DNA from: Rhodobacteraceae bacterium HLUCCO07
GTDB taxonomy: Bacteria; Pseudomonadota; Alphaproteobacteria; Rhodobacterales; Rhodobacteraceae
Direction: 5' to 3'
DNA: 64,000 nt
Assembly (NCBI GenBank): GCA_001314705.1
Contig: LJSU01000009.1
Span: 186,001-250,000 of the forward strand
The first letter of the stretch is position 1; each line of letters starts with the position of its first letter. The notes under the pieces are model-generated. The model had not been told where the DNA came from and searched no databases. It worked only from the letters and a program-made list of their open reading frames with translations. Position numbers and translations under genes: made by a program. Positions 8,057 through 18,721 of this stretch are shown piece by piece.

Positions 8057-9181
8057 ATGTTTGGACATGCGACTGTGCGGGGCCGGAATGGCATGCCCGG
8101 GTGGGTGCCGGAAGCGGCGCGCCATTACCTGGTCCATACCGAATGCGGGCTGTCGATCCGGGCGATTGCCCGGTCGGTATCGCGACATCCTTCGACCGTC
8201 CTGCGTCAGGTTCGCCGCTGGGAAATTTTGCGCGACGATATCCTGATCGACGAGGCGCTGATCCGGTTGGCCCGGCTGGTCCCTCGCGAGGCCCGACGTC
8301 GCGAAGTCAAGGAGCCAAGTGACATGACCCTGCAAGAGAGGCCCATCGCGGCCAGCCCGGACGATGATACCTTCGAGATCGAGGCGCGACGCGTGTTGCG
8401 CCGATTGTGCGAGTCGGGGGCCGTCCTGGCGGTGGCGCCCGAGATGGACAAGGCCGTCGTGGTGCGCGACACGACCGGCGGCGGCACAACGCGCACCGCG
8501 GTCGTCGAACGCGCGATGGCCCAGGCGCTGGCGGTCAAGGACTGGATCGCCTGTGTCGAACCGGGGCGCATCGCGCGTTATCGGATCACGCAGGCCGGGC
8601 GCACGGCACTTGGCCGGATGCTGGCCGCACAGGAGAACGCGGCACAAGGGGCGGCGCAGGGATTTGCCGAGGCGCAAAGCGGCTTCGACCGGCCCGGTCT
8701 GACGCCCGCGGGGCAGGGGGCGGAGCGCAAGGCGCCGCGTTTCGCCCCGGGGGATTCACCGATGGCGGCGTTGGCGCGGCGGCGCGACCGTGACGGGGTG
8801 CCGTTTCTGGCTGCCGATCTCGTGGCCGCCGGGGAACGGCTTCGCGAGGATTTCGAACTGGCCCAGATGGGCCCCCGGGTGCGCGGCAACTGGGACCATG
8901 TGCTGACCGGGGCGATCAACGGTGGCAGGCCTGCCGCAGGCGCCGATGCAATGGGCGGATCGAGTGCCGCCCGAGCCCGTGTCGAGGCGGCCCTGCGCGA
9001 GCTGGGCCCGGGACTGGGTGATGTTGCGCTGCGCTGTTGCTGTCATCTCGAGGGCCTGGAACAGGCCGAGAAGGCACTGGGCTGGAGCGCGCGGTCAGGC
9101 AAGATCGTGCTGCGCATCGCGCTGCAACGGCTCAAGCGGCACTATGCCGGGCTCGGGGACGCGGCGGGCATGATCGGCTGA
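8057..9181 (+). CDS. HTH protein with C-terminal DUF6456 domain
   Basis: A 374-residue protein. Near residues 10-55 a helix-turn-helix region resembling sigma-factor or Hin-type HTHs is visible (CGLSIRAIARSVSRHPSTVL), and the C-terminal third (about 240-370; VPFLAADLVAAGERLREDF, NWDHVLTG) matches what I recall as DUF6456. A basic, low-complexity linker joins them. A reading frame opens at a GTG at 8000, but the ATG at 8057 has AGGGAAGG directly before it and leaves the two DnaA boxes outside the coding sequence. A DNA-binding or regulatory role is inferred from the HTH; the biological role is unknown. It is divergent from DUF6477. Confidence 0.75.
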   Translation: MFGHATVRGRNGMPGWVPEAARHYLVHTECGLSIRAIARSVSRHPSTVLRQVRRWEILRDDILIDEALIRLARLVPREARRREVKEPSDMTLQERPIAASPDDDTFEIEARRVLRRLCESGAVLAVAPEMDKAVVVRDTTGGGTTRTAVVERAMAQALAVKDWIACVEPGRIARYRITQAGRTALGRMLAAQENAAQGAAQGFAEAQSGFDRPGLTPAGQGAERKAPRFAPGDSPMAALARRRDRDGVPFLAADLVAAGERLREDFELAQMGPRVRGNWDHVLTGAINGGRPAAGADAMGGSSAARARVEAALRELGPGLGDVALRCCCHLEGLEQAEKALGWSARSGKIVLRIALQRLKRHYAGLGDAAGMIG

Positions 9182-9191
9182 CATGGGCTGG

Positions 9192-9923
9192 TCAGCCGCC
9201 CACGATCCAGCCCACGGCATAGGCCACCGCCCCGCAGGTCGCCCCCACGGCGAAGGTTTCGCCAAGGGCACGCAGCGCCTGTTGCCCGGTCGCCCGCCAG
9301 CGCAGCCCCCCAAGCGCGGCAAGCGCCAAGGCGCTGGTGATCAGCGACCAGGTGAACGCGGCCGGCTCGGGCGGCATCAGAAGATAGGGCAGCAGCGGCG
9401 CCAGGCCGAAGACCACGAAGCTCGAGAACGTGACCAGCCCCATGAGCGCGGGGCTGTGGCCCCGCGGGTCGGTCATGCCATAGCCATATGTGATCATCAG
9501 GTCGGCCAGCATCTGCGGGTTGCGGCGGAAAACGGCACTGGCCTCGGCCGCGTCGGCCGGTGACAGGCCCCGGCGCTCCAGCAGCCGGGCAAGCGCATCG
9601 GTTTCGCGGGTCGGAGCGCCCGCGATCTCGTCAAGTTCGGCGCGCCACCGGGCGCGGTAGAGGTCATGCGAGGAGCGGGTCGAGAGAAACTCGCCCAACC
9701 CCATGCTGACCGCGTCGGCAAAGAGGTTGGCGAAGCCAAAGACCAGGACCGCCAGCGCACCGATCTCGGCCACGCCTTCGGCCATGGCCCCGGCAAAGCC
9801 CGCGACGATCGCAAAGGTCGTCACGATCCCGTCATTGCCGCCATAGGTGATCTGCTTGAGATATTCGCGCATGTGGCCCCGCGCGAGCGTGTGATTGCCG
9901 GTCTTGCCGGGATGCTGGGTCAT
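9192..9923 (-). CDS. VIT1/CCC1-family iron/manganese transporter
   Basis: A 243-residue membrane protein. The N-terminal segment [20 protein letters not shown] is the hallmark of the VIT family, and helix 2 has [20 protein letters not shown] with the conserved polar residues used for metal transport. A cytoplasmic segment with acidic and helical character (about 70-140) precedes three C-terminal helices. Family members move Fe2+ or Mn2+ across membranes, usually out of the cytosol. The ATG at 9923 is preceded by AGGGGA; longer upstream frames run into lipA's leader. It is convergent with DUF6456 and divergent from lipA. Confidence 0.88.
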   Translation of the reverse strand: MTQHPGKTGNHTLARGHMREYLKQITYGGNDGIVTTFAIVAGFAGAMAEGVAEIGALAVLVFGFANLFADAVSMGLGEFLSTRSSHDLYRARWRAELDEIAGAPTRETDALARLLERRGLSPADAAEASAVFRRNPQMLADLMITYGYGMTDPRGHSPALMGLVTFSSFVVFGLAPLLPYLLMPPEPAAFTWSLITSALALAALGGLRWRATGQQALRALGETFAVGATCGAVAYAVGWIVGG

Positions 9924-10137
9924 GGCGATCCCCTGTATGCCATTGCCTTGCCGGATCTTTCCTGCCTCGTGCTGCCCGTTCGTGGCCGGTTTGGCAAGAT
10001 GCGAGATCGGCGCGGGCGAAAGGCAGGGCACCGGATGGCCCATGCCGGGTTTGCGTGAAACTCGGGTGGCAGACGGGGGCGCAGAGGCGTATAAGGGCAG
10101 GGAAATCAATGACCGCCGCCCCAAAAGGACCCGGCCC

Positions 10138-11088
10138 ATGCGCGATCTGAAACTGCCCGACCAACGCCACCCGGAAAAGGCCCACCGTCCGGACCGGACC
10201 CAACCGAAAAAGCCCAGCTGGATCCGGGTCAAGGCCCCGTCGGGCAAGGGTTATGCCGAAACCCACCGGATCATGCGCGAGAACAAGCTGGTCACGGTCT
10301 GCGAAGAGGCCGGATGCCCCAACGCGGGCGAATGCTGGAGCCAGGGCCACGCCACGATGATGATCATGGGCGAGGTCTGCACCCGCGGGTGCAGCTTCTG
10401 CAACGTGGCGACCGGGCGGCCCGACGCGCTTGATGCCTTCGAGCCGGGACGGGTGGCCCATGCAGTCAGGACGCTGGGGCTCAACCACGTGGTGATCACC
10501 AGCGTGGACCGTGATGACCTCGAAGATGGCGGGGCCGAGCATTTCGCGCAGACCATCCGCGCGGTGCGTCACCAGTCGCCGGGCACCACGATCGAGATTC
10601 TGACGCCCGATTTCCTCAAATGCGATCCTTCGGTTCTTGAAACCGTGGTCGCGGCAAAGCCGGACGTGTTCAACCACAACCTTGAAACCGTGCCGGGGCT
10701 TTATCCCAGCGTGCGGCCCGGGGCGCGGTATTTCCATTCCCTGCGGCTGCTGCAGCGCGTCAAGGAACTCGACCCGACGATGTTCACCAAGTCGGGGATC
10801 ATGGTCGGCCTCGGCGAGGACCGGCAGGGGGTGTTGCAGGTGATGGACGACATGCGCGCGGCGGATGTCGATTTCCTGACCATAGGCCAATATCTGCAAC
10901 CCACGCCCAAGCACCACGCGGTGGACCGTTTCGTACATCCCGACGAGTTCGCGGCCTACGAGAAATCGGCCTATGGCAAGGGGTTTCTCATGGTCTCGGC
11001 CACGCCGCTCACGCGCTCGTCCTATCACGCGGGCGACGATTTCGCGAAACTGCGCGAGAACCGGCTGAAGAAGCTGGCAGAGGCCTAG
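10138..11088 (+). CDS. lipA: Lipoyl synthase
   Basis: A 316-residue radical-SAM enzyme that inserts two sulfurs into octanoyl groups on lipoyl domains. The auxiliary cluster cysteines are in [12 protein letters not shown] (near residues 51-62), the radical-SAM CxxxCxxC is CTRGCSFC (near 81-88), and the conserved C-terminal RSSYHAG supplies the auxiliary cluster serine. The upstream frame opens at 9895, but the ATG at 10138 follows AAAAGGA at normal spacing and gives the usual family length. Divergent from the VIT gene. The SAM-binding order and length match bacterial LipA well. Confidence 0.97.
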   Translation: MRDLKLPDQRHPEKAHRPDRTQPKKPSWIRVKAPSGKGYAETHRIMRENKLVTVCEEAGCPNAGECWSQGHATMMIMGEVCTRGCSFCNVATGRPDALDAFEPGRVAHAVRTLGLNHVVITSVDRDDLEDGGAEHFAQTIRAVRHQSPGTTIEILTPDFLKCDPSVLETVVAAKPDVFNHNLETVPGLYPSVRPGARYFHSLRLLQRVKELDPTMFTKSGIMVGLGEDRQGVLQVMDDMRAADVDFLTIGQYLQPTPKHHAVDRFVHPDEFAAYEKSAYGKGFLMVSATPLTRSSYHAGDDFAKLRENRLKKLAEA

Positions 11089-11139
11089 GACCGTCGGCGC
11101 GGAGCATGGGCTAGGTGATCGCGCCCAAGGTGCGCGTTC

Positions 11140-12429
11140 TCAGAGTGCAATCTCGCGGGAGAGTTCGGCCGGGGGCGCGGCCGTCTCGATGGCGCGCCCG
11201 ACGCGGGCCGCCCGTTCCGCGCCCAGAAGTGCGTTGGCCTTGGCCTTGATCTTCGCCGCCCTCCGGTCGAGCGGCAAGCGCGCATCGAGATCGTGAAACC
11301 GGGCCTGCACCTCGCCCGAACGCATCTCGACCTCGAGCCGCGCCTGCATCTCGCTCAGGGAGTCGTCCGCGCGGACATCGACCAATGCACGCAGCGCCAC
11401 GAGCGCCGGAACGGCGCAGAGCGCATCGGTGTAGCTCTCCAGTCGCGCGGTGTCATGGCCGAGGAAATGCATGGGCAGGACCGTGGCATAGGAAAACTTG
11501 GCCCCCAGCCCGGTTTCGGGTGCAGGCTGGTTGCACACGCTCATCCAGCGCGGGTGGGTCGTCACCCGGATCGCCGCGATATCGTCCGGCGAGGTCTCGA
11601 TCTCTGCGGCAGCTTCGAGCGCGGCATGCAGACCGTGGCAGCAGGCATGGAACTTGTGACTGACGGTTTCGAGCATCCAGTCAGCGCCGAGCCCGTCAAA
11701 CCCCGTGGCATCGGCCGCACCGTGATGCGTGGGCCCGAAACCGAGCGGCCCTTCGAGCGCGCCGAGCCGTGCCTCGATCCCCAGCCGTGCCAGCATCGCC
11801 GCCTCGACCCCGTTGGCCGCGGAAAGCCCCGCGTTGAACGGCTTGCCCATGGTGCCGAATTGCGATTTCAATCCGCTGGCCCGCGTTGCAAGCAGCCCAA
11901 GCGCGGTCTCCATCTGGTCCTGGGTCAACCCCATCAGCCGCCCCGCCGCGACAGTGGCGCCCACCGCGCCCGCCGTCGCGGTCTGGTGATAGCCGACCTG
12001 GTAATGCCCGCGTCCCAGCCAGACCCCGAACCGGATCGAAGCCTCCATCCCGATCAGCGCGGCTTCCTGCATTTCGGCCCCGGAGCGGCCCAGATGCTCG
12101 GCCACGGCCAGCGCCGCCGGGATCACGCCGACCGACGGATGCCCGATATGGGCGAAATGCGTATCATCGTAATCGAGCGCGTGGGAAATCGTGCCGTTGA
12201 CCATTGCGGCCATGCGCGCCGGTGCCCGGCCCCCGCCGATCAGCCCGGCCTGAGCCGCGCCGCCTTCCTCGCGTGCCATGGCCCGCATAACGCCTGCCAC
12301 CGGCTCATCCGCGCCGGCAATGCCCACCGCCATCCAGTCGATCAGGGACAAACGCGCCACCGCGCGCGCCGTCTCAGGCGCGTCGCAGGGGGTCAGCGCA
12401 AATGCCGCAAGCTCTTCCGATACCGCCAT
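11140..12429 (-). CDS. MmgE/PrpD family protein
   Basis: A 429-residue protein of the MmgE/PrpD fold, whose best known members are 2-methylcitrate dehydratases and cis-aconitate decarboxylases. The N-terminal helical domain contains NGTISHALDYDDTH (near residue 85) and GHPSVGVIPAALAVAE, both strong family signatures; the second domain has SHKFHACCHGLHAALEA. The exact dehydratase or decarboxylase substrate is not readable. The ATG at 12429 has GGAGGGG just upstream and is preferred over the ATG at 12456. No methylcitrate-cycle genes are next to it, so a role in propionate use is not supported by context. Confidence 0.87.
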   Translation of the reverse strand: MAVSEELAAFALTPCDAPETARAVARLSLIDWMAVGIAGADEPVAGVMRAMAREEGGAAQAGLIGGGRAPARMAAMVNGTISHALDYDDTHFAHIGHPSVGVIPAALAVAEHLGRSGAEMQEAALIGMEASIRFGVWLGRGHYQVGYHQTATAGAVGATVAAGRLMGLTQDQMETALGLLATRASGLKSQFGTMGKPFNAGLSAANGVEAAMLARLGIEARLGALEGPLGFGPTHHGAADATGFDGLGADWMLETVSHKFHACCHGLHAALEAAAEIETSPDDIAAIRVTTHPRWMSVCNQPAPETGLGAKFSYATVLPMHFLGHDTARLESYTDALCAVPALVALRALVDVRADDSLSEMQARLEVEMRSGEVQARFHDLDARLPLDRRAAKIKAKANALLGAERAARVGRAIETAAPPAELSREIAL

Positions 12430-12492
12430 TTTCCCCTCCCGGTTCGGCACCTCCACCGTATCACCCGCCCCAATGAGGGAAAGCCCCCATCC

Positions 12493-12512
12493 CCTTCATC
12501 TTGCCGAAAAGA
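12493..12512 (+). repeat. CTTCATCTTGCC intergenic repeat, partial copy
   Basis: CTTCATCTTGCCGAAAAGAC sits between the PrpD-family start and the COQ10-like stop. It shares the first twelve bases and the purine run with the copies at 4872 and 16404. Confidence 0.5.
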
Positions 12513-12537
12513 CCCGAAAAAGGTCCGCGACCATGCC

Positions 12538-12993
12538 TCAGGTCGAACCGTAAAGCGCCTGTGCGCGCGCCTCGAAGGCCCGAACGATCCGTTGCATCGC
12601 CTCGTTGAAGACCAGCCCGATCGCCTTTTGCAGCATGAAGTTGCGGAACTCGAAATCGACGAAGAACGACACCTCGCACCGGGATTCTCCGACATCGCGG
12701 AAATTCCATGTCGAGTGCATGTAGCGAAAGGGCCCGTCGAGATACTCGGTCTCGATCCGCTCATCGTCGCGGTAGAGCCGCACCCGGCTGCCGAACCGTT
12801 CGCGGAACACCTTGAAGGAGATCACCAGGTCGGCCAGCATCTCGTCGCCGCCATCCGGCATGGGCGTGACCGAGCGCACCCGTGCGGCCGCGCACCATGG
12901 CAGGAACTGCGGATAGGCGGCCACGTCGGCCACCAGGTCGAACATCTGGCGGGCGGTGTAGGGCAACACCCGTGTTTCCGAATGGGTCGGCAT
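12538..12993 (-). CDS. COQ10/RatA-like START-domain protein
   Basis: A 151-residue SRPBCC/START-fold protein. The segment [20 protein letters not shown] is the typical N-terminal signature of the polyketide cyclase/COQ10 group, followed by the helix-grip pattern ending in [17 protein letters not shown]. Mitochondrial COQ10 homologues bind ubiquinone and support respiratory electron transfer; the E. coli relative RatA was described as a ribosome-association toxin. In alphaproteobacteria the COQ10-type role seems likelier, but sequence alone does not decide. The ATG at 12993 ([12 protein letters not shown]) is chosen over 13017 for fit to the family. Divergent from hpt. Confidence 0.82.
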   Translation of the reverse strand: MPTHSETRVLPYTARQMFDLVADVAAYPQFLPWCAAARVRSVTPMPDGGDEMLADLVISFKVFRERFGSRVRLYRDDERIETEYLDGPFRYMHSTWNFRDVGESRCEVSFFVDFEFRNFMLQKAIGLVFNEAMQRIVRAFEARAQALYGST

Positions 12994-13063
12994 TTCGCTG
13001 TCCAAATCGCGTGACACTGGGGGCCGGTTTCGTATTAATGGGGCCGGGATTCAAGGGGGTAAC

Positions 13064-13618
13064 ATGCCACAACGTCCTTATGTGATCGACGAAATGATCT
13101 CGGCCAAGTCCATCGCGGCCCGCATCGAGGCGCTGGCCCGCGAGATCCGGGCCGAGTTTGACGATACCGACAAGCTCGTCGTGGTGGGGCTCTTGCGCGG
13201 CTCGTTCGTCTTTATCGCCGACCTCGTGCGCGAGCTCGACCTGCCGGTGGAGGTCGATTTCCTCGAGGCGTCATCTTATGGAGACGGGATGGAATCGAGT
13301 CGCGAGGTGCGCATCCTCAAGGACCTGCGCGGCCAGATCGAGGGACGCGACGTACTGGTGGTCGAGGATATCGTGGACACCGGTTTCACGCTCGATCACG
13401 TGCTTCATCTGCTGGGCAGTCGTCACCCGGCAAAACTCAAGACGATCGCACTTCTCGACAAGCCCACGCGCCGGGAGACGGGGGTGCGCGCCGACTGGAT
13501 CGGGTTCGAGATTCCCGATGAGTTCGTCGTGGGCTATGGAATCGACTTTGCGCAGCGCAACCGCAACCTTCCCTATATCGGCAAGGTGCGTTTTACCGAT
13601 GAAGACGCGCTTGCATGA
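13064..13618 (+). CDS. hpt: Hypoxanthine phosphoribosyltransferase
   Basis: A 184-residue purine salvage enzyme that makes IMP (and often GMP) from hypoxanthine and PRPP. The PRPP-binding motif is [15 protein letters not shown] near residues 100-115, [16 protein letters not shown] near 45 supplies the N-terminal PPi loop, and the hood contains [18 protein letters not shown]. Length and motifs match bacterial HPRT. The next small gene overlaps its stop by four bases (ATGA), which suggests translational coupling. The start ATG at 13064 is preceded by a G-rich stretch (GGGGG); it overlaps no other gene. Confidence 0.95.
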   Translation: MPQRPYVIDEMISAKSIAARIEALAREIRAEFDDTDKLVVVGLLRGSFVFIADLVRELDLPVEVDFLEASSYGDGMESSREVRILKDLRGQIEGRDVLVVEDIVDTGFTLDHVLHLLGSRHPAKLKTIALLDKPTRRETGVRADWIGFEIPDEFVVGYGIDFAQRNRNLPYIGKVRFTDEDALA

Positions 13619-13803
13619 TCCCGCCGCGCCTCTTCCTGCGGATGTCGCGGTGGGCGCGTCACCCGCCGCCGATGTGGAAGGTCAAGCTGGTTTTCGGTGT
13701 CATCCTTGTCGGGCTGGTGATCGCGGGCGTCGAGTATTTCATCGGCTGGCCGGATTTCCTGACCCTCGATCCGCGTCCGCCGCGGGTGCCGCGAATGCAA
13801 TGA
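13615..13803 (+). CDS. Small single-pass membrane protein
   Basis: A 62-residue product overlapping hpt by ATGA. Its N-terminus is basic ([17 protein letters not shown]), followed by one transmembrane helix ([20 protein letters not shown], about residues 24-43) and a proline- and arginine-rich tail. The overlap and the clear membrane segment support it as real. Function unknown; similar short hydrophobic proteins downstream of hpt may be worth comparing in related genomes. Confidence 0.65.
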   Translation: MIPPRLFLRMSRWARHPPPMWKVKLVFGVILVGLVIAGVEYFIGWPDFLTLDPRPPRVPRMQ

Positions 13804-13941
13804 TCCTGTCATACGGCTATCACGTTTGCGCGAGATGCTGTTCAGTGCCGCACAGCGGGACTTGCAAAAATGCGGCTTCGCGCATTGGCTTGGTACCGTA
13901 TACTGTTCATAATTCAAGATTGCAGACTGGGAGGTCTAGAC

Positions 13942-14421
13942 ATGAAGAAGACATTCACCGGATTGAGCGCGCTGGTTCTGGCCGGGGCCGTGGGCAGCAC
14001 CACTCTCGCGCAGGAGGATGCCGCCATCGAGGCCGCGCTCAAGGCGCGGCAGTCGCATATGCAGCTTTACGCCTTCAATATCGGGCTGCTGGGCGGCATG
14101 GCCAAGGGCGAGATCGAATATGACGCCGACACGGCCAGCGCGGCGGCGGGCAATCTCGCCGCGCTCGCCAAGCTCGACCAGTCGCGTTACTGGCCCGAAG
14201 GGTCGAGCACGCTGGAACTCAGCCCCGATCAGACCAGCGCCCTGCCCGATATCTGGGACGACGACAGCGATATCGGCGAAAAGGCCATGGACCTGGTCGA
14301 GGCAACCGCCGAGATGGAGACGGCGGCGGGCGATGGTCTCGATTCGCTGCGCGGTGCAATCGGCGCGGTTGGAGAAAGCTGTAGCGGTTGCCACAAGCCC
14401 TATCGGCAATCCGACGACTGA
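13942..14421 (+). CDS. Cytochrome c' / c-556 family protein
   Basis: A 159-residue periplasmic monohaem cytochrome. A Sec signal peptide (MKKTFTGLSALVLAGAVG, cleavage after LAQ) leads a four-helix bundle, and the haem site CSGCHKPYR lies at the C-terminus (about residue 149), as in cytochromes c' and c-556. GGGAGG stands before the ATG at 13942. An upstream in-frame extension to 13870 is not needed. Members carry electrons or bind NO or CO; a definite role is not visible. The diheme cytochrome that follows 63 bases later suggests a shared redox function. Confidence 0.88.
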   Translation: MKKTFTGLSALVLAGAVGSTTLAQEDAAIEAALKARQSHMQLYAFNIGLLGGMAKGEIEYDADTASAAAGNLAALAKLDQSRYWPEGSSTLELSPDQTSALPDIWDDDSDIGEKAMDLVEATAEMETAAGDGLDSLRGAIGAVGESCSGCHKPYRQSDD

Positions 14422-14484
14422 TCGGGTTTACCGGAGTGCCGGAACCGGGGCGGCCTGGCGTCGCCCCGACATGCATGAGGGTCC

Positions 14485-15372
14485 ATGTATAACATCCTGA
14501 GATATCTCGTCATTCTCGCCCTGATCGGCACAGCCGCATTCTGGATCGTGACCCGCCCCGCGCAGGTTGACGAAGCGCGGCTCGACCAGTTCACACCGGA
14601 TGCGGAGCGCGGCGAAACGGTGTTCTGGGCGGCCGGGTGCGCCGGCTGTCACGCCGCTCCCGATGCCGAGGACGACGAGCGGCGTGTGCTCTCGGGCGGC
14701 ATGGCCTTTCCGTCACCGTTCGGTACGTTCCACGCTCCCAACATTTCGCCCGATTCCGACCACGGCATCGGCGACTGGTCGGTCACGGACCTTGCCAACG
14801 CCATGCTGCACGGCACGTCGCCCGGTGGCGCGCATTACTACCCGGCCTTTCCCTATGCCTCCTACGCGCGGGCAACGCTGGATGACGTGGCCGATCTGCA
14901 CGCCTACCTGATGACATTGCCCGAGAGCGACACGCCCGACGAGGCGCATGACGTGGGCTTTCCATTCAACATCCGGCGCAGCCTGGGGGGATGGAAAATG
15001 CTCTTCACCCATGACGACTGGATCGTGCCGGTCACGGGCGAGACTCTGGAACGCGGGCGCTACCTTGTCGAGGCGCTGGGGCATTGCGGCGAGTGTCACA
15101 CCCCGCGCAACGCGCTTGGCGGGCTGGATTACGACCGCTGGCTTCAGGGGGCGCCCAGCCCGGATGGCGAGGGCCGCGTGCCTGCGATCACCCCGGACAA
15201 GCTCGACTGGTCCGAGAGCGATATCGCGGGATATCTCGCGACCGGGTTCACGCCGGAATACGATGCCGCAGGCGGGCATATGACCGACGTGATCAAGAAC
15301 CTCGCCAATCTTCCCGAGGACGATCTGAGCGCGATTGCTGCCTATCTCAAGGAAGTGCCGCCCGGGTCGTGA
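14485..15372 (+). CDS. Diheme c-type cytochrome
   Basis: A 295-residue protein with an N-terminal hydrophobic anchor (YLVILALIGTAAFWIV) and two haem c sites, CAGCH near residue 52 and CGECH near residue 206. The first half carries conserved PNISPD and SPGGAHYYPAFPY motifs seen in the cytochrome subunits of membrane alcohol/aldehyde or sugar dehydrogenases and related diheme cytochromes. It follows the c-556 gene in the same direction and probably passes electrons in the periplasm. No dehydrogenase gene is adjacent, so the electron donor is unknown. Confidence 0.87.
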   Translation: MYNILRYLVILALIGTAAFWIVTRPAQVDEARLDQFTPDAERGETVFWAAGCAGCHAAPDAEDDERRVLSGGMAFPSPFGTFHAPNISPDSDHGIGDWSVTDLANAMLHGTSPGGAHYYPAFPYASYARATLDDVADLHAYLMTLPESDTPDEAHDVGFPFNIRRSLGGWKMLFTHDDWIVPVTGETLERGRYLVEALGHCGECHTPRNALGGLDYDRWLQGAPSPDGEGRVPAITPDKLDWSESDIAGYLATGFTPEYDAAGGHMTDVIKNLANLPEDDLSAIAAYLKEVPPGS

Positions 15373-15384
15373 CGTGACGCGTGT

Positions 15385-15852
15385 TCAACCCAGTGCCGAC
15401 AGAAGCACGAAAAGCGCGTGATCGCGCGCGGCCTTGCGCACCCAGTCGCGTCCGCGGGGGCCGAATTCCTGGGTTTCGCACTGCGTGGCGTGGCCGGAGC
15501 GTGCGAGTCCGAAACAGACCCGGCCCTCGGGCTTGAACTCGGACCCGCCGGGACCGGCGATGCCCGTAATCGAGACGGCCAGCTGCGCATCTGAACGGGC
15601 GATCGCGCCTTCGGCCATTTCGCGGGCGACCTCCTCAGAGACCGCGCCGAACTGTGCCAGCGTCTCGGGGCGCACGCCCAGCATCTCCTGCTTGGCGGCG
15701 TTGGAATAGGTGACGAATCCGCGCTCGAACACGTCCGAGCTTCCGGCGATATCGGTGAGTGCGGCGGCGACCATGCCGCCGGTGCAGCTTTCGGCGGTGA
15801 CGATCATCAGCCCGTGCGCGCGGGCGGCGTCAAGAACATGAGCGGCGGTCAT
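15385..15852 (-). CDS. CinA C-terminal-domain nicotinamide-nucleotide amidase
   Basis: A 155-residue single-domain protein matching the CinA C-terminal (PncC) deamidase fold. The signature TAESCTGGMVAAALT is near residue 20, and SITGIAGPGG near residue 95. PncC enzymes convert NMN to nicotinate mononucleotide in pyridine nucleotide recycling. The ATG at 15852 overlaps the pgpA stop by four bases (ATGA). A longer frame to 16398 runs through pgpA in another frame and is rejected. No CinA N-terminal domain is present, which is normal for stand-alone PncC. Confidence 0.88.
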   Translation of the reverse strand: MTAAHVLDAARAHGLMIVTAESCTGGMVAAALTDIAGSSDVFERGFVTYSNAAKQEMLGVRPETLAQFGAVSEEVAREMAEGAIARSDAQLAVSITGIAGPGGSEFKPEGRVCFGLARSGHATQCETQEFGPRGRDWVRKAARDHALFVLLSALG

Positions 15853-16349
15853 GCGCCCAGAATGCCATGCGAGACGAATGCCGCCAAGCCCACGATGAAC
15901 GCGGCGGCAATCCCGGCGAGGATATCGTCGAGCATGACACCCACCGGCCCGTGCTGACGGTCGGCCCAGCCGATCGGGCCGGGTTTGAGGATGTCGAAGA
16001 ACCGGAAGGCCAAGAATGCCGTGAGCCAGCCGGGCCAGAGCGCCAGCGCATCCCACCCGGAATAGCCCGCGTGGGAGGCCCCGATCAGCACCGGCAGGAG
16101 CGCGATCCACTGGCCCGCGACCTCGTCGATGACGATCTCGGAGGGGTCGTGATCGGGCTTGCCCCGGGTCTCTTCGGCGGTGGCCCACCATCCGGCGAGG
16201 ATCGCGACGGGAACGAGCAGGGCAACCAGCAGCCAGCCGCCGACAAGATGGAGGCCAAAGGCGGCGATGACAGCCGCCGCCGAGCCCCACGTGCCGGAAA
16301 AGGGTTTGAGATAGCCGATGTAGAAGAAGGTGGCGATGAGGCGCGTCAT
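15849..16349 (-). CDS. pgpA: Phosphatidylglycerophosphatase A
   Basis: A 166-residue inner-membrane phosphatase that dephosphorylates phosphatidylglycerol phosphate. The N-terminus has FFYIGYLKPFSGTWGSAAAV, the usual PgpA start; the catalytic acidic motif EIVIDEVAGQWIAL is near residue 72; the C-terminal DRQHGPVGVMLDDILAG is strongly conserved. About four membrane segments are visible. Its stop overlaps the cinA-like start, and ispDF lies upstream on the same strand, consistent with a Rhodobacteraceae cluster ispDF-pgpA-cinA. Confidence 0.94.
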   Translation of the reverse strand: MTRLIATFFYIGYLKPFSGTWGSAAAVIAAFGLHLVGGWLLVALLVPVAILAGWWATAEETRGKPDHDPSEIVIDEVAGQWIALLPVLIGASHAGYSGWDALALWPGWLTAFLAFRFFDILKPGPIGWADRQHGPVGVMLDDILAGIAAAFIVGLAAFVSHGILGA

Positions 16350-16403
16350 GCTGTGAGGTCTCGCGTCTGTTGGGGTTCGTGAGGGGCCAGCCCCTCACAC
16401 TCC

Positions 16404-16428
16404 CCGGAGTATTTGCGGCAAGATGAAG
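16404..16428 (-). repeat. CTTCATCTTGCC intergenic repeat, copy 2
   Basis: On the minus strand it reads CTTCATCTTGCCGCAAATAC then TCCGG, matching copy 1 at about 22 of 25 positions. It lies between ispDF and pgpA. Confidence 0.6.
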
Positions 16429-16440
16429 AGCGGGGCGGGG

Positions 16441-17571
16441 TCATGGTTTGACGAGCGCGGCGGTGGCCATCGCGGCGATACCTTCCTCGCGGCCGGTAAA
16501 GCCGAGACGCTCGGACGTGGTGGCCTTGACCGAGACGCGGGCGGGGTCAAGGCCGAGGATATCGGCGATGCGGGCCTGCATAGTGGCAGCGTGTGGGCCG
16601 ATTTTCGGGCTTTCGCAGATGAGCGTGCAGTCGATGTTGGAAAGGGTGAAACCCTGTTCGCGGGCCAGTTCGGCGGCGTGGCGCAGGAACACAAGGCTTT
16701 CGGCGCCTTTCCATTGCGGGTCGGAGGGCGGGAAGTGTCGCCCGATATCGCCCATGGCCAACGCGCCGTAGATCGCGTCGGTGATCGCATGCAGGCCCAC
16801 ATCGGCGTCGGAATGGCCCTGCAGGCCGCGATCATGCGGCACGGCGATGCCGCAGAGCATCACGTGATCGCCCGGCCCGAAGCGGTGCACGTCATAGCCA
16901 TGGCCCAGCCGGATATCCATCTGCCCCCCAAGGATGCGTTCGGCCCGCGCGAAATCCTCTGCGTGGGTGATCTTGAGGTTGTCGTCATGCCCCGGAACGA
17001 TCCTGACCTCAAGCCCCGCGGCACGGGCGATTTCCACGTCGTCGGCGGCGCCGCCCGCATGGGCACGGTGGGCAGCGAGGATCGCGGCGAAGCGAAAGCC
17101 CTGCGGCGTCTGGGCGCGGTAGAGGCCGGCACGGTCACGCATGCCGGTGACGCGCCCATCGCTGCCCTGCCAGAGCGCATCGGTCACAGGCAGGGCCGGG
17201 GCGGCGCCCGGGGCGGTGGCGAGCGCCGTGATCACCGCGTCGATGACGGGTTGGGGCAGGCAGGGCCGCGCAACATCGTGAATGAGCACGAGATCGGGGG
17301 GATCGGCGGCCAGTGCCTCGAGCCCGGCCCGCACCGAGGCGGCTCGACTGGCGCCACCGGCCGTCACCTCGATGTTCCGGGCTGGCGTGAATGCCCCGAT
17401 ATCGTCGGGATGGAGTACCAGCATGATCCGGCCGACCTCTGGTGCCGCCTGAAACCGGGCCAACGTCCAGTCGATCACCCGTTGCCCGGCCAGCAGGCGC
17501 CACTGCTTGGGCGCACCGGGGCCGGCGCGTGTGCCGCGGCCGGCGGCGACGATGAGGGCGGCGATCTTCAT
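16441..17571 (-). CDS. ispDF: Bifunctional IspD/IspF
   Basis: A 376-residue fusion of two MEP-pathway enzymes. The N-terminal IspD (about 1-215) begins with the nucleotide-binding [18 protein letters not shown] and makes CDP-methylerythritol from MEP and CTP. The C-terminal IspF (about 220-376) begins [19 protein letters not shown] with the zinc Asp and His and makes the cyclic diphosphate; ending [19 protein letters not shown] is canonical. Such fusions are common in alphaproteobacteria. The ATG at 17571 is chosen because IspD proteins start close to it; upstream codons to 17607 look non-conserved. Confidence 0.96.
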   Translation of the reverse strand: MKIAALIVAAGRGTRAGPGAPKQWRLLAGQRVIDWTLARFQAAPEVGRIMLVLHPDDIGAFTPARNIEVTAGGASRAASVRAGLEALAADPPDLVLIHDVARPCLPQPVIDAVITALATAPGAAPALPVTDALWQGSDGRVTGMRDRAGLYRAQTPQGFRFAAILAAHRAHAGGAADDVEIARAAGLEVRIVPGHDDNLKITHAEDFARAERILGGQMDIRLGHGYDVHRFGPGDHVMLCGIAVPHDRGLQGHSDADVGLHAITDAIYGALAMGDIGRHFPPSDPQWKGAESLVFLRHAAELAREQGFTLSNIDCTLICESPKIGPHAATMQARIADILGLDPARVSVKATTSERLGFTGREEGIAAMATAALVKP

Positions 17572-17737
17572 GTCCGACGGGATAGGGCCAGATCGAAGAA
17601 AGGGCAATTGTCATGATCGGCCCGGACTTGCTTAAAATTTAGGCGCTGACCGCGCATCGTCCGATTTCAAGCCGCTGTTTCGTTGTGATTTCGTCTGAAG
17701 CGCCTTAGGTGAGACTCACTGCACAAGGATTAATCGC

Positions 17738-18717
<980 letters not shown>

Positions 18718-18721
<4 letters not shown>

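Noticed and set aside
17641-17705. Imperfect inverted repeat AGGCGCT...AGCGCCT upstream of dusB
   Set aside because: The arms are 51 bases apart with no conserved core; could be chance, so not listed as an operator.
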